The notes under the pieces: generated by a model
The model's input: the letters and a program-made list of their open reading frames with translations, nothing else
What the model was told of the DNA's origin: nothing
Databases searched by the model: none
Part shown: positions 1 to 10,452 of the stretch, one piece after another
How positions within the stretch are numbered: the stretch's first letter is position 1
Layout: every line of letters starts with the position of its first letter
Position numbers and translations under genes: made by a program
Source: Pseudomonas viridiflava
GTDB taxonomy: Bacteria > Pseudomonadota > Gammaproteobacteria > Pseudomonadales > Pseudomonadaceae
Assembly (NCBI RefSeq): GCF_900590755.1
Contig: NZ_UUOC01000004.1
Location: forward strand, 496,001-560,000
Direction of reading: 5' to 3'
Length of the DNA: 64,000 nt

Positions 1-2
1 GA

Positions 3-974
<972 letters not shown>

Positions 975-977
975 GTC

Positions 978-1844
978 ATGAACGCGACGGCGCGTCATCA
1001 GCCCCCAGCACCTGGCCGCAAGCCAGTGCCGCGTGGTGCCAGTCGCATGGTTGCCAAGGAACCGCTGTCGGCGCGTCTGCCGAAAGCGCAGTTGGGCGGT
1101 TTCTTCAAGAAGCTGGGCTGGCTGGTGTTGATGGTTGCGCTGGGTTTTGCCGCGTATGAAGGCGCACAACGTCTGCTGCCGTACGCCGACCGCCCGATTA
1201 CCAAGATCAACGTGCAGGGTGATTTGAGTTACATCAGCCAGCAAGCGGTGCAACAACGGATAGCACCTTATGTGGCGGCGAGTTTTTTCACCATCGATCT
1301 GGCTGCCATGCGCAGCGAGCTGGAAAAGATGCCGTGGATCGCCCACGCGGAAGTACGTCGCGTATGGCCGGATCAGGTTGTGATCCGTCTGGAAGAACAA
1401 CTGCCAGTGGCGCGCTGGGGTGATGAAGCTCTGCTGAACAATCAGGGCGAAGCTTTCACACCGCGCGAGCTGGCCAATTATGAGCATCTGCCGCAGTTGT
1501 TCGGCCCACAACGGGCCCAGCAGCAGGTGATGCAGCAGTATCAAGTGTTGAGCCAGATGTTGCGCCCTATGGGGTTCTCCATCGCACGACTGGAATTACG
1601 TGAGCGTGGCAGCTGGTTTTTGACCACGGGCGCGGGCAGTGCAGGTCCTGGTATCGAGCTGTTGCTGGGACGCGATCACCTTGTGGAAAAGATGCGCCGC
1701 TTTATCGCCATCTACGACAAAACGCTTAAAGAACAGATCACGAATATTGCGCGCATCGACCTGCGCTACTCCAACGGCCTTGCCGTCGGGTGGCGTGAGC
1801 AGGTAGCGCCTCCGACGGACAAACCCGCCGTCGCGAAGAATTGA
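978..1844 (+). CDS. ftsQ: cell division protein FtsQ
   Basis: Bitopic divisome protein linking early (FtsA/Z) and late (FtsB/L/W/I) proteins. The 288-aa product has a basic, Pro-rich cytoplasmic tail of about 45 residues. One membrane span follows ([18 protein letters not shown]), then a periplasmic POTRA domain beginning at [14 protein letters not shown] and the FtsQ beta domain ([24 protein letters not shown] is the usual conserved core). It sits between ddlB and ftsA as in other gamma-proteobacteria. Its stop lies just upstream of the ftsA ribosome site. Confidence 0.96.
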   Translation: MNATARHQPPAPGRKPVPRGASRMVAKEPLSARLPKAQLGGFFKKLGWLVLMVALGFAAYEGAQRLLPYADRPITKINVQGDLSYISQQAVQQRIAPYVAASFFTIDLAAMRSELEKMPWIAHAEVRRVWPDQVVIRLEEQLPVARWGDEALLNNQGEAFTPRELANYEHLPQLFGPQRAQQQVMQQYQVLSQMLRPMGFSIARLELRERGSWFLTTGAGSAGPGIELLLGRDHLVEKMRRFIAIYDKTLKEQITNIARIDLRYSNGLAVGWREQVAPPTDKPAVAKN

Positions 1845-1858
1845 TAAGAGGCAGGACC

Positions 1859-3118
1859 ATGGCAAACGTGCAAAGCGGCAAAATGATCGTTGGCTTGGAT
1901 ATCGGCACCTCCAAGGTGGTGGCGCTGGTAGGCGAAGTCTCGGCCGATGGCACGCTGGAAATCGTCGGTATCGGTACCCATCCATCCCGCGGCCTGAAGA
2001 AGGGTGTGGTGGTGAATATCGAATCCACCGTTCAGTCGATCCAGCGCGCAGTGGAGGAAGCCCAGTTGATGGCGGGCTGCCGTATTCACTCGGCGTTCGT
2101 CGGCGTGGCGGGTAACCACATTCGCAGCCTGAACTCCCACGGCATCGTTGCGATTCGTGATCGTGAGGTCAGCTCGGCGGATCTGGAGCGTGTGCTGGAT
2201 GCCGCCCAGGCTGTTGCGATCCCGGCCGACCAGCGTGTGTTGCACACCTTGCCGCAGGATTACGTGATCGATAACCAGGAAGGCGTTCGTGAGCCACTGG
2301 GCATGTCGGGTGTTCGCCTGGAAGCCAAGGTGCATGTGGTGACCTGCGCAGTGAACGCCGCCCAGAACATCGAGAAGTGCGTGCGTCGCTGTGGTCTGGA
2401 AATCGACGACATCATTCTGGAACAGCTGGCTTCGGCTTACTCGGTTCTGACCGACGACGAGAAAGAACTGGGCGTGTGCCTGGTGGACATCGGCGGCGGC
2501 ACCACTGACATCGCCATCTTCACCGAAGGCGCGATTCGCCACACCGCCGTGATCCCGATTGCCGGTGATCAGGTGACCAACGATATCGCCATGGCTTTGC
2601 GTACTCCTACGCAATACGCCGAAGAGATCAAGATTCGCTATGCCTGCGCCCTGGCCAAACTGGCCGGTGCCGGTGAAACCATCAAAGTGCCAAGCGTGGG
2701 TGATCGTCCACCGCGCGAGCTGTCGCGTCAGGCATTGGCCGAAGTGGTCGAGCCGCGCTACGACGAGCTGTTCACCCTGATTCAGGCTGAGCTGCGTCGC
2801 AGCGGTTACGAAGATCTCATCCCGGCCGGCATCGTGCTGACCGGCGGTACCTCGAAAATGGAAGGCGCGGTCGAACTGGCCGAGGAAATCTTCCACATGC
2901 CGGTGCGCCTTGGTGTGCCGCATAGCGTCAAAGGGCTCGCAGATGTTGTGCGTAACCCGATTTATTCCACCGGTGTCGGTCTGTTGCTGTACGGCCTGCA
3001 AAAGCAGTCTGACGGCTACTCGTTGTCCGGCATCAGCAGTAGCAATAGTGGCTACGGAGATGAACCCAAGGCTCCAGTGCTTGAACGCTTCAAGCGCTGG
3101 GTGCAGGGCAATTTCTAG
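1859..3118 (+). CDS. ftsA: cell division protein FtsA
   Basis: Actin-like ATPase that tethers FtsZ to the inner membrane. The chosen ATG follows GAGGCAGG and gives MANVQSGKMIVGLDIGTSK, the usual Pseudomonas N-terminus. A TTG at 1841 would add six residues and overlap the ftsQ end but has no ribosome site. The 419-aa protein shows the phosphate-1 motif (VGLDIGTSKV), the phosphate-2 motif (CLVDIGGGTTDIAIF) and the adenosine motif (IVLTGGTSKMEG). The C-terminal amphipathic helix (LERFKRWVQGNF) is the membrane-targeting sequence. Confidence 0.96.
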   Translation: MANVQSGKMIVGLDIGTSKVVALVGEVSADGTLEIVGIGTHPSRGLKKGVVVNIESTVQSIQRAVEEAQLMAGCRIHSAFVGVAGNHIRSLNSHGIVAIRDREVSSADLERVLDAAQAVAIPADQRVLHTLPQDYVIDNQEGVREPLGMSGVRLEAKVHVVTCAVNAAQNIEKCVRRCGLEIDDIILEQLASAYSVLTDDEKELGVCLVDIGGGTTDIAIFTEGAIRHTAVIPIAGDQVTNDIAMALRTPTQYAEEIKIRYACALAKLAGAGETIKVPSVGDRPPRELSRQALAEVVEPRYDELFTLIQAELRRSGYEDLIPAGIVLTGGTSKMEGAVELAEEIFHMPVRLGVPHSVKGLADVVRNPIYSTGVGLLLYGLQKQSDGYSLSGISSSNSGYGDEPKAPVLERFKRWVQGNF

Positions 3119-3188
3119 GATTCAAAGCAGTAAATGGCGGCAGTGGGCACCAGGCAAAAAAAACTAGAGAAATGAAAGGAGAGGGAAA

Positions 3189-4379
3189 ATGTTCGAACTC
3201 GTAGACAACGTCCCGCAAAGCCCGGTAATCAAAGTTATCGGTGTTGGTGGTGGCGGCGGCAACGCCGTTAATCACATGGTCAAGAGCAACATCGAAGGTG
3301 TGGAATTCATCTGCGCCAACACTGATGCTCAAGCGCTGAAAAACATCGGCGCGCGTACCATCCTGCAACTGGGTACAGGTGTTACCAAAGGTCTTGGCGC
3401 TGGCGCCAACCCTGAAGTGGGCCGTCAGGCTGCCCTGGAAGATCGTGAGCGCATTGCAGAAGTTCTGCAGGGCACCAACATGGTTTTCATCACCACTGGC
3501 ATGGGCGGCGGTACCGGTACCGGTGCAGCACCGATCATTGCTGAAGTGGCCAAGGAAATGGGCATCCTCACCGTTGCGGTGGTGACTCGTCCGTTCCCGT
3601 TCGAAGGTCGCAAGCGTATGCAGATCGCCGACGAAGGCATTCGCATGCTGTCCGAAAGCGTCGACTCGTTGATCACCATTCCCAACGAGAAGCTGCTGAC
3701 CATCCTCGGTAAAGACGCAAGCCTCTTGTCGGCTTTCGCCAAGGCTGACGATGTACTGGCCGGTGCCGTTCGCGGTATCTCCGACATTATCAAACGTCCG
3801 GGCATGATCAACGTCGACTTCGCCGACGTGCGTACCGTGATGAGCGAAATGGGCATGGCGATGATGGGCACTGGCTGCGCCAGCGGTCCGAACCGTGCAC
3901 GTGAAGCTACCGAAGCAGCCATTCGCAACCCGCTGCTCGAAGACGTCAACCTGCAGGGCGCTCGCGGCATCCTGGTCAACATCACCGCCGGTCCTGACCT
4001 GTCTCTGGGTGAGTACTCCGACGTGGGTAGCATCATCGAAGCGTTCGCCTCCGAGCACGCTATGGTCAAGGTCGGTACTGTTATCGATCCGGACATGCGC
4101 GACGAGCTGCACGTAACAGTGGTTGCCACCGGTCTGGGCGCGAAAATCGAGAAGCCGACCAAGGTTATCGACAACACCCTGCAGACTTCTCACGCGGCTC
4201 AGGCGCAACAGCCTGCTGCTCGTCAGGAACTGCCGTCGGTCAACTACCGTGACCTGGATCGACCTACCGTGATGCGCAATCAGGCACACGCAGGCGCTAC
4301 AGCCGCGGCGAAGATGAATCCTAACGACGATCTGGATTACCTGGACATCCCGGCTTTCCTGCGTCGTCAGGCCGATTGA
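3189..4379 (+). CDS. ftsZ: cell division protein FtsZ
   Basis: Tubulin-like GTPase that forms the Z-ring. The 396-aa protein has the N-terminal GVGGGGGNAVNHM loop, the tubulin signature GGGTGTGAAP and the T7 loop region (NVDFADVRTVMSEMG). A variable Gln/Ala-rich linker and the C-terminal peptide LDYLDIPAFLRRQAD, which binds FtsA and ZipA, follow. AAAGGAGAGGG upstream is a very strong ribosome site, in keeping with high expression. It lies 70 bases after ftsA. Confidence 0.98.
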   Translation: MFELVDNVPQSPVIKVIGVGGGGGNAVNHMVKSNIEGVEFICANTDAQALKNIGARTILQLGTGVTKGLGAGANPEVGRQAALEDRERIAEVLQGTNMVFITTGMGGGTGTGAAPIIAEVAKEMGILTVAVVTRPFPFEGRKRMQIADEGIRMLSESVDSLITIPNEKLLTILGKDASLLSAFAKADDVLAGAVRGISDIIKRPGMINVDFADVRTVMSEMGMAMMGTGCASGPNRAREATEAAIRNPLLEDVNLQGARGILVNITAGPDLSLGEYSDVGSIIEAFASEHAMVKVGTVIDPDMRDELHVTVVATGLGAKIEKPTKVIDNTLQTSHAAQAQQPAARQELPSVNYRDLDRPTVMRNQAHAGATAAAKMNPNDDLDYLDIPAFLRRQAD

Positions 4380-4410
4380 TGAAATGTATCAGGGGTATTA
4401 GGGTGATTGG

Positions 4411-4439
4411 TGTTCAGCAAAGGCCGGGTCTGCTATTAT
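4411..4439 (+). promoter_or_regulatory. weak candidate promoter for lpxC
   Basis: The 112-base ftsZ-lpxC gap contains TATTAT at 4434-4439 with a poor -35 (TGTTCA, 4411-4416) 17 bases upstream. This could give lpxC its own start, but only the -10 is convincing. Confidence 0.25.
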
Positions 4440-4455
4440 CGCCAGCCTTTGTTGA

Positions 4456-5403
<948 letters not shown>

Positions 5404-5439
5404 GGTCAGTTTTACTCTCCTTCCTTTTTGTTGTTTTTA

Positions 5440-5467
5440 AAGGCTGCCTTCGGGCGGCCTTTTTTTA
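5440..5467 (+). terminator. rho-independent terminator after lpxC
   Basis: AGGCTGCC-TTCG-GGCGGCCT forms an 8-bp stem (one G-U pair) closed by a TTCG tetraloop and is followed by seven Ts. It ends the division-cluster transcript. Confidence 0.9.
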
Positions 5468-5494
5468 TGGGGTTTTGCAAGAGGCAGCCGAATC

Positions 5495-5569
5495 TGTAGG
5501 AGCTGCCGAAGGCTGCGAATGGCGGCTTGTCTGACACACCGCCATTCGCAGCCTTCGGCAGCTCCTACA
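5495..5569. repeat. REPIN (two inverted REP arms, TGTAGGAGCTGCC type)
   Basis: A near-perfect palindrome starting TGTAGGAGCTGCCGAAGG and ending with its reverse complement, with 31-bp arms around TTGTCTGACA. The right arm runs into the 3' end of tatC: the tatC stop codon (5565-5567) is made of REP bases. Confidence 0.9.
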
Positions 5570-6323
5570 GGATTTGGGTGGATTCTGACTGTTGCTGCGG
5601 GCGAGAAATCGACCGACTAGCCAGTAACCCCAACTCAAACAACATCCACATCGGTACCGCCAGCATGGTCTGGGAGAACACGTCGGGCGGTGTGAGCAGC
5701 ATGCCCACAACAAAGCAGCCAACGATCACGTAGGGCCGGCTTTTGCTCAGGGTCTGCACATCGGTGATGCCCGCCCAGATGATCAGAAAGGTCGCCACCG
5801 GGATCTGAAACGCCAGGCCGAAGGCCAGAAACAGCGCAAGAATGAAATCCAGATACAGGCCGATGTCGGTCATCATCTCCACGCCTTCAGGGGTCACGCT
5901 GGCGAAGAAACCGAACATCATCGGGAAAACCAGATAGAAGGCGAACGCCATGCCGCCGTAGAACAGCGAGACACTGGCGATCAACAGGCAGATGGCAGTG
6001 CGGCGCTCTTGGCGATAGACCGCTGGCGCGATAAAGCCCCAGACCTGGTGCAGGATCAGCGGCATGGCCAGAAACAGCGCGATCATCATGGTCAGCTTGA
6101 TCGGCGCCATCAGTGGCGAGGTGACGCTGGTCGCGATCATCGTGGCACCTTCGGGCAGGAACACCCGCAGCGGCGCCGCGATAAACGTGTAGATCTTTTG
6201 CGCGAAAGGAAACAGCCCGACGAACAGCACAACGATGACCAGGATGCTGCGCACCAGCAATGTTCGCAATTTGCGCAGGTGGCCTGAAATGGTCAGTGGC
6301 GCGGGAGATTCCAGGCTGCTCAT
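5565..6323 (-). CDS. tatC: Tat translocase subunit TatC (second, cassette-borne copy)
   Basis: Twin-arginine receptor and core subunit with six membrane spans, 252 aa. It aligns along its length with E. coli TatC as remembered: LPEGATMIATSVTSPLMAPIK, QVWGFIAPAVYRQERR (keeps the Phe94/Glu103 region) and MLLTPPDVFSQTMLA (Asp211 region). The N-terminal HLIELRKR of typical TatC is HLRKLRTLL here, so the signal-binding Glu15 is replaced by Lys18. Pseudomonas normally has its main tatABC beside hisE/hisI, so this is probably a paralogue. The ATG overlaps the tatB stop by 4 bases. The last codons are supplied by a REPIN. Confidence 0.93.
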   Translation of the reverse strand: MSSLESPAPLTISGHLRKLRTLLVRSILVIVVLFVGLFPFAQKIYTFIAAPLRVFLPEGATMIATSVTSPLMAPIKLTMMIALFLAMPLILHQVWGFIAPAVYRQERRTAICLLIASVSLFYGGMAFAFYLVFPMMFGFFASVTPEGVEMMTDIGLYLDFILALFLAFGLAFQIPVATFLIIWAGITDVQTLSKSRPYVIVGCFVVGMLLTPPDVFSQTMLAVPMWMLFELGLLASRSISRPQQQSESTQIL

Positions 6324-6610
6324 GATGAGGTCTGTCCGGAAGCGGTCGAGGTTATCGCCGGAGTGTCGAGCCGCACACCTTCGCGCAATTCCTGTTCAAG
6401 CTGACGTAGCGGCTGTTGATCCAGCTCCTTGCGCAGTTGTTCGGCATCCAGCTCGCGCTCCATCTGCTGCTTGATGCCATTGAGGCCGCGCTTGAATTGG
6501 CCAATCCAGCGGCCGGCGGTGCTTGCTGCCTTGGGCAAACGTTCTGGACCCAGCACCAGCAGGGCGACCACTCCCACCAACAGCATCTCGGTGAATCCGA
6601 TCTCGAACAT
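6320..6610 (-). CDS. tatB: Tat translocase subunit TatB
   Basis: 96-aa membrane-anchored partner of TatC. It begins [26 protein letters not shown], the classic TatB N-terminal helix with Glu8 and the G-P hinge. An amphipathic helix and a charged, Gln-rich tail (QLRKELDQQPLRQLEQEL) follow. It is shorter than the E. coli protein (about 170 aa), mainly in the tail. It shares one base (TGATG) with the end of tatA and four with tatC, so the three are translationally coupled. Confidence 0.93.
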   Translation of the reverse strand: MFEIGFTEMLLVGVVALLVLGPERLPKAASTAGRWIGQFKRGLNGIKQQMERELDAEQLRKELDQQPLRQLEQELREGVRLDTPAITSTASGQTSS

Positions 6611-6828
6611 CAGTGTTTGTGTTCGGTTTGGGTGGAGGCCTGAGTGCTGTCTTTCAGGCAGCTGTTCGGGGTGCTCTCGGGCTTGCTTTCATCGCTGCCC
6701 ATGGAGGTGCGAAAGCCCTTGATTGCATCGCCAACATCGGCGCCAAGTCCTTTCAGGCGTTTGGTGCCGAATAACATCATTACGATCAACAGCACGATCA
6801 CCAGTTGCCAGATTCCGATTCCGCCCAC
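6610..6828 (-). CDS. tatA: Tat translocase subunit TatA
   Basis: 72-aa pore-forming Tat subunit starting with GTG after GGAGAAG. It shows the usual short membrane helix ([26 protein letters not shown]) with the FGTKRL hinge, then an amphipathic helix ending in a hydrophilic His-containing tail. It is first gene of tatA-tatB-tatC on the minus strand. It is divergent from gspK with 175 bases between, a spacing that could hold a shared regulatory region. Confidence 0.92.
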   Translation of the reverse strand: MGGIGIWQLVIVLLIVMMLFGTKRLKGLGADVGDAIKGFRTSMGSDESKPESTPNSCLKDSTQASTQTEHKH

Positions 6829-7003
6829 GACGCTTCTCCAGTTGATTGATTTGCCAGGTTATTGATTTGAAATGTAAACAGGCATTTTGGCGGCCGATTG
6901 TGACGAGGCGGTTAAGCTTTCGAGACCTTTTCGAGTGCCTGCCACTTGCTTGAAACATTGACGGTGTTGACTGACGCCTGTCGTTGAAAACGCAGGCCGG
7001 AAA

Positions 7004-7966
7004 ATGGATAGCAACAGACAACAAGGCGCGGCATTGCTGATGGTGCTGGTGGCCCTGGCGATGCTTGCCGCAGGGTTGGCGTGGATGGTCGAGCAGGGGC
7101 GGCAGGAGGTCGATAGCGTGCGCCTGTTGCAGCAGCGTGTGCAGGCCCGCTCGGTGGAAAGCGCAGCGCTGGCCTTTGCCGGGCAGGCGTTGAAGGATCC
7201 GCTCTGGCGCGCCAGCCCATTGTTCTGGCAAGCGTTACGCGGCCAGCCGCTTGCTTATGATTTCAAAGGCGGCAAAGCGAGCATCCGCATCATCGATCTG
7301 CACCGCTGCTTCAACGTCAACAGCCTTATTGGGCCGGAAGCCGAGCGTGCACAAAGGCAGTTGGCTTTTCTGTTGGGCGAAGACATGGCGGCCGAACGAC
7401 TGACCCAAAGCCTCACCGATTGGCTGGACGCTGACCATCAAAGCCGTTCTCAAGGCGCCGAAAACAATGAATATCTGCGACTGGCTCCGCCGCGCCTGGC
7501 TGCCAATCAGATGATGGTGGATACCAGTGAGCTGAACCTGTTGCTCCCTGCTGATCAGAACCGCGAACAACGTCATCGCAACTTGTGCGCCTTGCCGGAA
7601 ACCTCGGGCTGGCGCCTGAATGCAAATGCGTTGAACCTGGATGAGTTGCCGTTGCTGGAGGCGATGTACGAGGGCAAGATCGGCCGCGCACAACTGACCC
7701 GCCTGATCAGCGCCCGACCCGCCGGCGGTTATGCCGACGCCAGCGCCTTGCGTCAGGCCATGGGCGCCATGGACGACGAAGCATTCGCGCAACTGAGTGA
7801 AGGCTTGCAGCTCAACAGCGATCACTTTCTGCTGCAACTTGAAGTGCGGCTGGACGATCAAGTATTTCGCAGCCAATACCGAATTGAGGCGTTGGGCGTG
7901 GTGAAGTGGCATAGCCGAGTGCCTGCTCAGGCGATTGTAATTCGTGAGCGGCAGGTGGGGAGGTAG
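7004..7966 (+). CDS. gspK: type II secretion minor pseudopilin GspK
   Basis: 320-aa GspK/XcpX-type tip pseudopilin. A prepilin-like leader (MDSNRQQG then AALLMVLVALAMLAAGLAWM) precedes a large periplasmic domain. FNVNSLIG, the helix-hairpin LTDWLDADHQ, a tyrosine-rich segment and ELNLLLPA are typical of the family. It stands apart from the rest of the type II genes: phoX on the opposite strand and the uxpA-like gene lie between it and gspC. Its own promoter must lie in the 175-base gap to tatA, but I see no convincing -10/-35. Confidence 0.9.
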   Translation: MDSNRQQGAALLMVLVALAMLAAGLAWMVEQGRQEVDSVRLLQQRVQARSVESAALAFAGQALKDPLWRASPLFWQALRGQPLAYDFKGGKASIRIIDLHRCFNVNSLIGPEAERAQRQLAFLLGEDMAAERLTQSLTDWLDADHQSRSQGAENNEYLRLAPPRLAANQMMVDTSELNLLLPADQNREQRHRNLCALPETSGWRLNANALNLDELPLLEAMYEGKIGRAQLTRLISARPAGGYADASALRQAMGAMDDEAFAQLSEGLQLNSDHFLLQLEVRLDDQVFRSQYRIEALGVVKWHSRVPAQAIVIRERQVGR

Positions 7967-7991
7967 GTAGAGGAGCAGGAAACATAGCACC

Positions 7992-8080
7992 TGTAGGAGC
8001 GCGCTTGCCCGCGATAGCGTTGGATCAGGCAATGATTTTTTGACTGTGCCAACGCTATCGCGGGCAAGCGCGCTCCTACA
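7992..8080. repeat. REPIN (TGTAGGAGCGCGC type)
   Basis: Inverted arms TGTAGGAGCGCGCTTGCC...GGCAAGCGCGCTCCTACA, with the arm match continuing through the CGCGATAGCGTTGG segment. It lies between gspK and the 3' end of phoX (minus strand). Confidence 0.9.
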
Positions 8081-8124
8081 GGGAAAGCATTCCAATCCAG
8101 ATGGTTATGTTGTGCTTGGTGGAG

Positions 8125-8154
8125 GCTGCAAACCGGGCAACCCCGGCTTGCAGC
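8125..8154. terminator. stem-loop between gspK and phoX 3' ends
   Basis: GCTGCAA-a-CCGGG...CCCGGC-TTGCAGC folds into a strong hairpin between the converging gspK and phoX genes. There is no T-run on either side, so it may block RNA decay or act as a weak bidirectional terminator. Confidence 0.4.
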
Positions 8155-8162
8155 TTGTCGCA

Positions 8163-10223
8163 TCAGACCGCCAGTTCGCCGCCATCAGCGCGCTGGATCA
8201 CTACGGTTGAAGCCCGGGGGCGGACTTTGCCGACCGTTACCGTGGTGGCGACGTCCGTCGATGGCCAGTTACCCGGATGCTGGATGTTGATGAACATGGT
8301 TTTGTTGTCCGGCGTGAACGCGATGCCCGTCACCTCGGAGCCATTAGGGCCGACGAAGAAGCGACGCAGATCCACCTGGTTCTGAGCGTTGACCGGCACC
8401 TCCTTACCTGCGGCGTCTACCAGATTGGTCGGGATGACCGCGAGCATCTGATCGTTGGTGTAGCTGGTCAGGGTCGACTCGCCGTTGTCAGTCTGGATCC
8501 ACAGAACCCCGCGGCTATCGAAGCTCATGCCATCCGGGCTGGCGAACTGGTTCAGTTCGGTCAGGCCGGAACGGTTGAGGTCGGCGGTACCTGCGGCGTT
8601 GGCGCCGAAGACGAAAATATCCCAGGTGAACGACACCTGATTATCAGCATCCTTCCAGCGGATGATGTGCCCGTGTTTGTTGTTGATACGGGGGTTGGCA
8701 GCGTTAGGCACGGTGCGGCTGGTGTTGTTGGTCAGGGTCAGGTAGACCTCGCCGTTCAGCGGGTTCACCGCCGTCCATTCCGGGCGGTCCATCGGCGTTG
8801 CGCCCACCGCATCCGCTGCGCCGCGGGTGTTGAGGATGATGCCCGGCAGGTCTTTGAACTTGGTGCCCAGGGTGCTGCCGTCGGTGGTCGGAGTGATCAC
8901 GTCGAGCAACAGCCAGTTGCCGCTGCCGTCTGCGTTGAAGCGCGAGACATACAGCTTGCCGCTGTCCATGTACTTGGCACCGGTGGCCAGACGATTGCTC
9001 GGCGTGGCATCCGCTGCTTCCCACAGTGCGGTGGAGACGAATTTGTAGAGGTATTCGTTCTGCGAGTCGTCACCCATGTAGAACACCACTGGCTTGCCGA
9101 CAGTAGTCAGGCCTGGCCAGCAGCCTTCGTGGCGGAAGCGGCCCAGCGCAGTACGTTTGACCGGCAGCGTGCTGGAGTCATACGGGTCGATTTCCACGAT
9201 ATAGCCATAAGTGCTGGCTTCGTTGCGGTAGTCGTCAGTCGCCGCAGCACCGCGCGGGGTGATGTTGAAACGGCCGAATTCATCGTTGACTTCGGTGGCA
9301 TCGCCCGCCGCTGTTTCCCACTCATAGTTGCCCGCAGTAGTGGCCACGCCGATACGCACCTGATCAGCCGGGCGAGTACCTTTGTTCACAAAAATACCTG
9401 GCCAGTTTTCTTCGCAGGTCAGGTAAGTGCCCCACGGCGTATAGCCGTTGCCGCAGTTGTTGTTGGTGCCGCGAGTACGGCTGCCGTCGGTGGAGAACTT
9501 GGTTTTAACGTGGTCGGTGCCTTTGAGCGGACCGGACAGGTTCATGACCGAAGCAGTGGTGAAGCGGCGGTTCAGTGGATCGTTGTCCACCACCTGCCAG
9601 CGGTCACCGGTTTTACGCACACGCACGACGCCAGCGCCGTGGGCGTTGATTTCCTTGCGCACTTCTTCTGCCGGGCGAACGCCGTTGACCTGTGTCGGGC
9701 CAGCCGGGTGCAAGGCAGCTTCGTCGATGTATTCGAAGTTGATGGCGATCAGGCCATCGGTGGAGCTGCCATTGATCGGGAAGAAGTGCATGCCGTCATG
9801 GTGCATGCCCATGGAGTTGGCCTGATCAACCGAGGTGTTGGTGCCGTCGTTTTTCCACGCTTTGGCGGTGCTGTTCAACGGCGTGCCCCACGGGGCCAGG
9901 ACGTAAGCGGTGTAACCGGCGGCAACCGTGACAGCGTCAGTACGCGAACCCGGGATCGAGGTGAAACCCAGGGCCAGCTTCTTGACTGGATCCGGAGTCG
10001 GTTCCGGCGTCGGAGTCGGAGTCGGTGCGGGAGTGTCATCACCGCTGCTGCCGCCACCGCTGTCGAAGCAACCGGTCAGGCCGGTGCCCGCAATCATGGC
10101 AATGGCAGCACCCAGGCCACCACGCACCACGGTACGACGGCTCAGAAAGGTATCGAGCACGGAGGACATCGGTTCGTTGTCGCTTGCGTTGCGGTTCTGG
10201 TTATCGCCGGTGTTACGACTCAT
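8163..10223 (-). CDS. phoX: PhoX-family alkaline phosphatase, Tat-exported (UxpB-like)
   Basis: 686-aa phosphatase of the DUF839/PhoX family, which uses an iron-calcium cofactor to release phosphate from organic phosphates outside the cytoplasm. A long n-region leads to SRRTVVRG (Arg29-Arg30), a hydrophobic stretch and LTGC (Cys52), so it is a Tat signal and possibly lipidated. A PT-rich linker (residues 64-79) precedes the catalytic domain. Cys270 in TCEEN matches the family's conserved iron ligand. RHEGCWPG, MGDDSQNEY and ASPDGMSFD are other family blocks. PhoX proteins secreted by type II systems are known in P. putida. Context and a Pho-box-like promoter support phosphate control. Confidence 0.93.
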   Translation of the reverse strand: MSRNTGDNQNRNASDNEPMSSVLDTFLSRRTVVRGGLGAAIAMIAGTGLTGCFDSGGGSSGDDTPAPTPTPTPEPTPDPVKKLALGFTSIPGSRTDAVTVAAGYTAYVLAPWGTPLNSTAKAWKNDGTNTSVDQANSMGMHHDGMHFFPINGSSTDGLIAINFEYIDEAALHPAGPTQVNGVRPAEEVRKEINAHGAGVVRVRKTGDRWQVVDNDPLNRRFTTASVMNLSGPLKGTDHVKTKFSTDGSRTRGTNNNCGNGYTPWGTYLTCEENWPGIFVNKGTRPADQVRIGVATTAGNYEWETAAGDATEVNDEFGRFNITPRGAAATDDYRNEASTYGYIVEIDPYDSSTLPVKRTALGRFRHEGCWPGLTTVGKPVVFYMGDDSQNEYLYKFVSTALWEAADATPSNRLATGAKYMDSGKLYVSRFNADGSGNWLLLDVITPTTDGSTLGTKFKDLPGIILNTRGAADAVGATPMDRPEWTAVNPLNGEVYLTLTNNTSRTVPNAANPRINNKHGHIIRWKDADNQVSFTWDIFVFGANAAGTADLNRSGLTELNQFASPDGMSFDSRGVLWIQTDNGESTLTSYTNDQMLAVIPTNLVDAAGKEVPVNAQNQVDLRRFFVGPNGSEVTGIAFTPDNKTMFINIQHPGNWPSTDVATTVTVGKVRPRASTVVIQRADGGELAV

Positions 10224-10265
10224 TCATCAGGTCCTTTTATGAAGTTGGTTTTGAAAGGAACCGGG

Positions 10266-10299
10266 ACTGTAAAAGTCGAGTGTGATGATTCGACGGCAG
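10266..10299 (-). promoter_or_regulatory. candidate Pho-box promoter for phoX (weak box)
   Basis: Read on the minus strand, CTGCCGT-N4-TCATCAC (10282-10299) resembles two 7-mers of the PhoB site (5/7 and 4/7). Exactly 10 bases later comes TACAGT (10266-10271) as a -10. The first 7-mer is good and the second poor, but the geometry equals that of the better box facing the other way. The start codon is about 40 bases downstream. Confidence 0.45.
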
Positions 10300-10379
10300 T
10301 TTTATTAAGAAAGCATCTAACGATCCAAGTAGTTATTACCAATTGTTTCAAGTAGCGCATCTGCGTCTAGTTAAAGAAA

Positions 10380-10413
10380 CTGCCATCAAACTGTCATTAG
10401 TGATCGCCAATAT
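10380..10413 (+). promoter_or_regulatory. Pho-box promoter for the uxpA-like/gsp operon
   Basis: CTGCCAT-CAAA-CTGTCAT (10380-10397) is two direct 7-mers with the canonical 4-base gap and one mismatch in 14 positions to the PhoB consensus. A -10 (CAATAT, 10408-10413) follows after 10 bases, the position expected when PhoB replaces the -35. The ATG is 55 bases past the box. The whole 10.4-21.2 kb operon is therefore likely induced by phosphate starvation. Confidence 0.8.
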
Positions 10414-10452
10414 GCCGCCCCTGTGAAGAATTAGCCTCAGGGTGCGAGAACA

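Noticed and set aside
6829..7003. Possible Pho box in the tatA-gspK gap
   Set aside because: CTGTCGT occurs near 6978 but the 7-mer at the required spacing (TTGACTG) matches only 3 of 7; no good -10 follows.
8277..10355. 692-codon open frame antisense to phoX
   Set aside because: phoX has a clear Tat signal and the conserved TCEEN site; the antisense frame has no recognisable domain and exists because of third-position GC.
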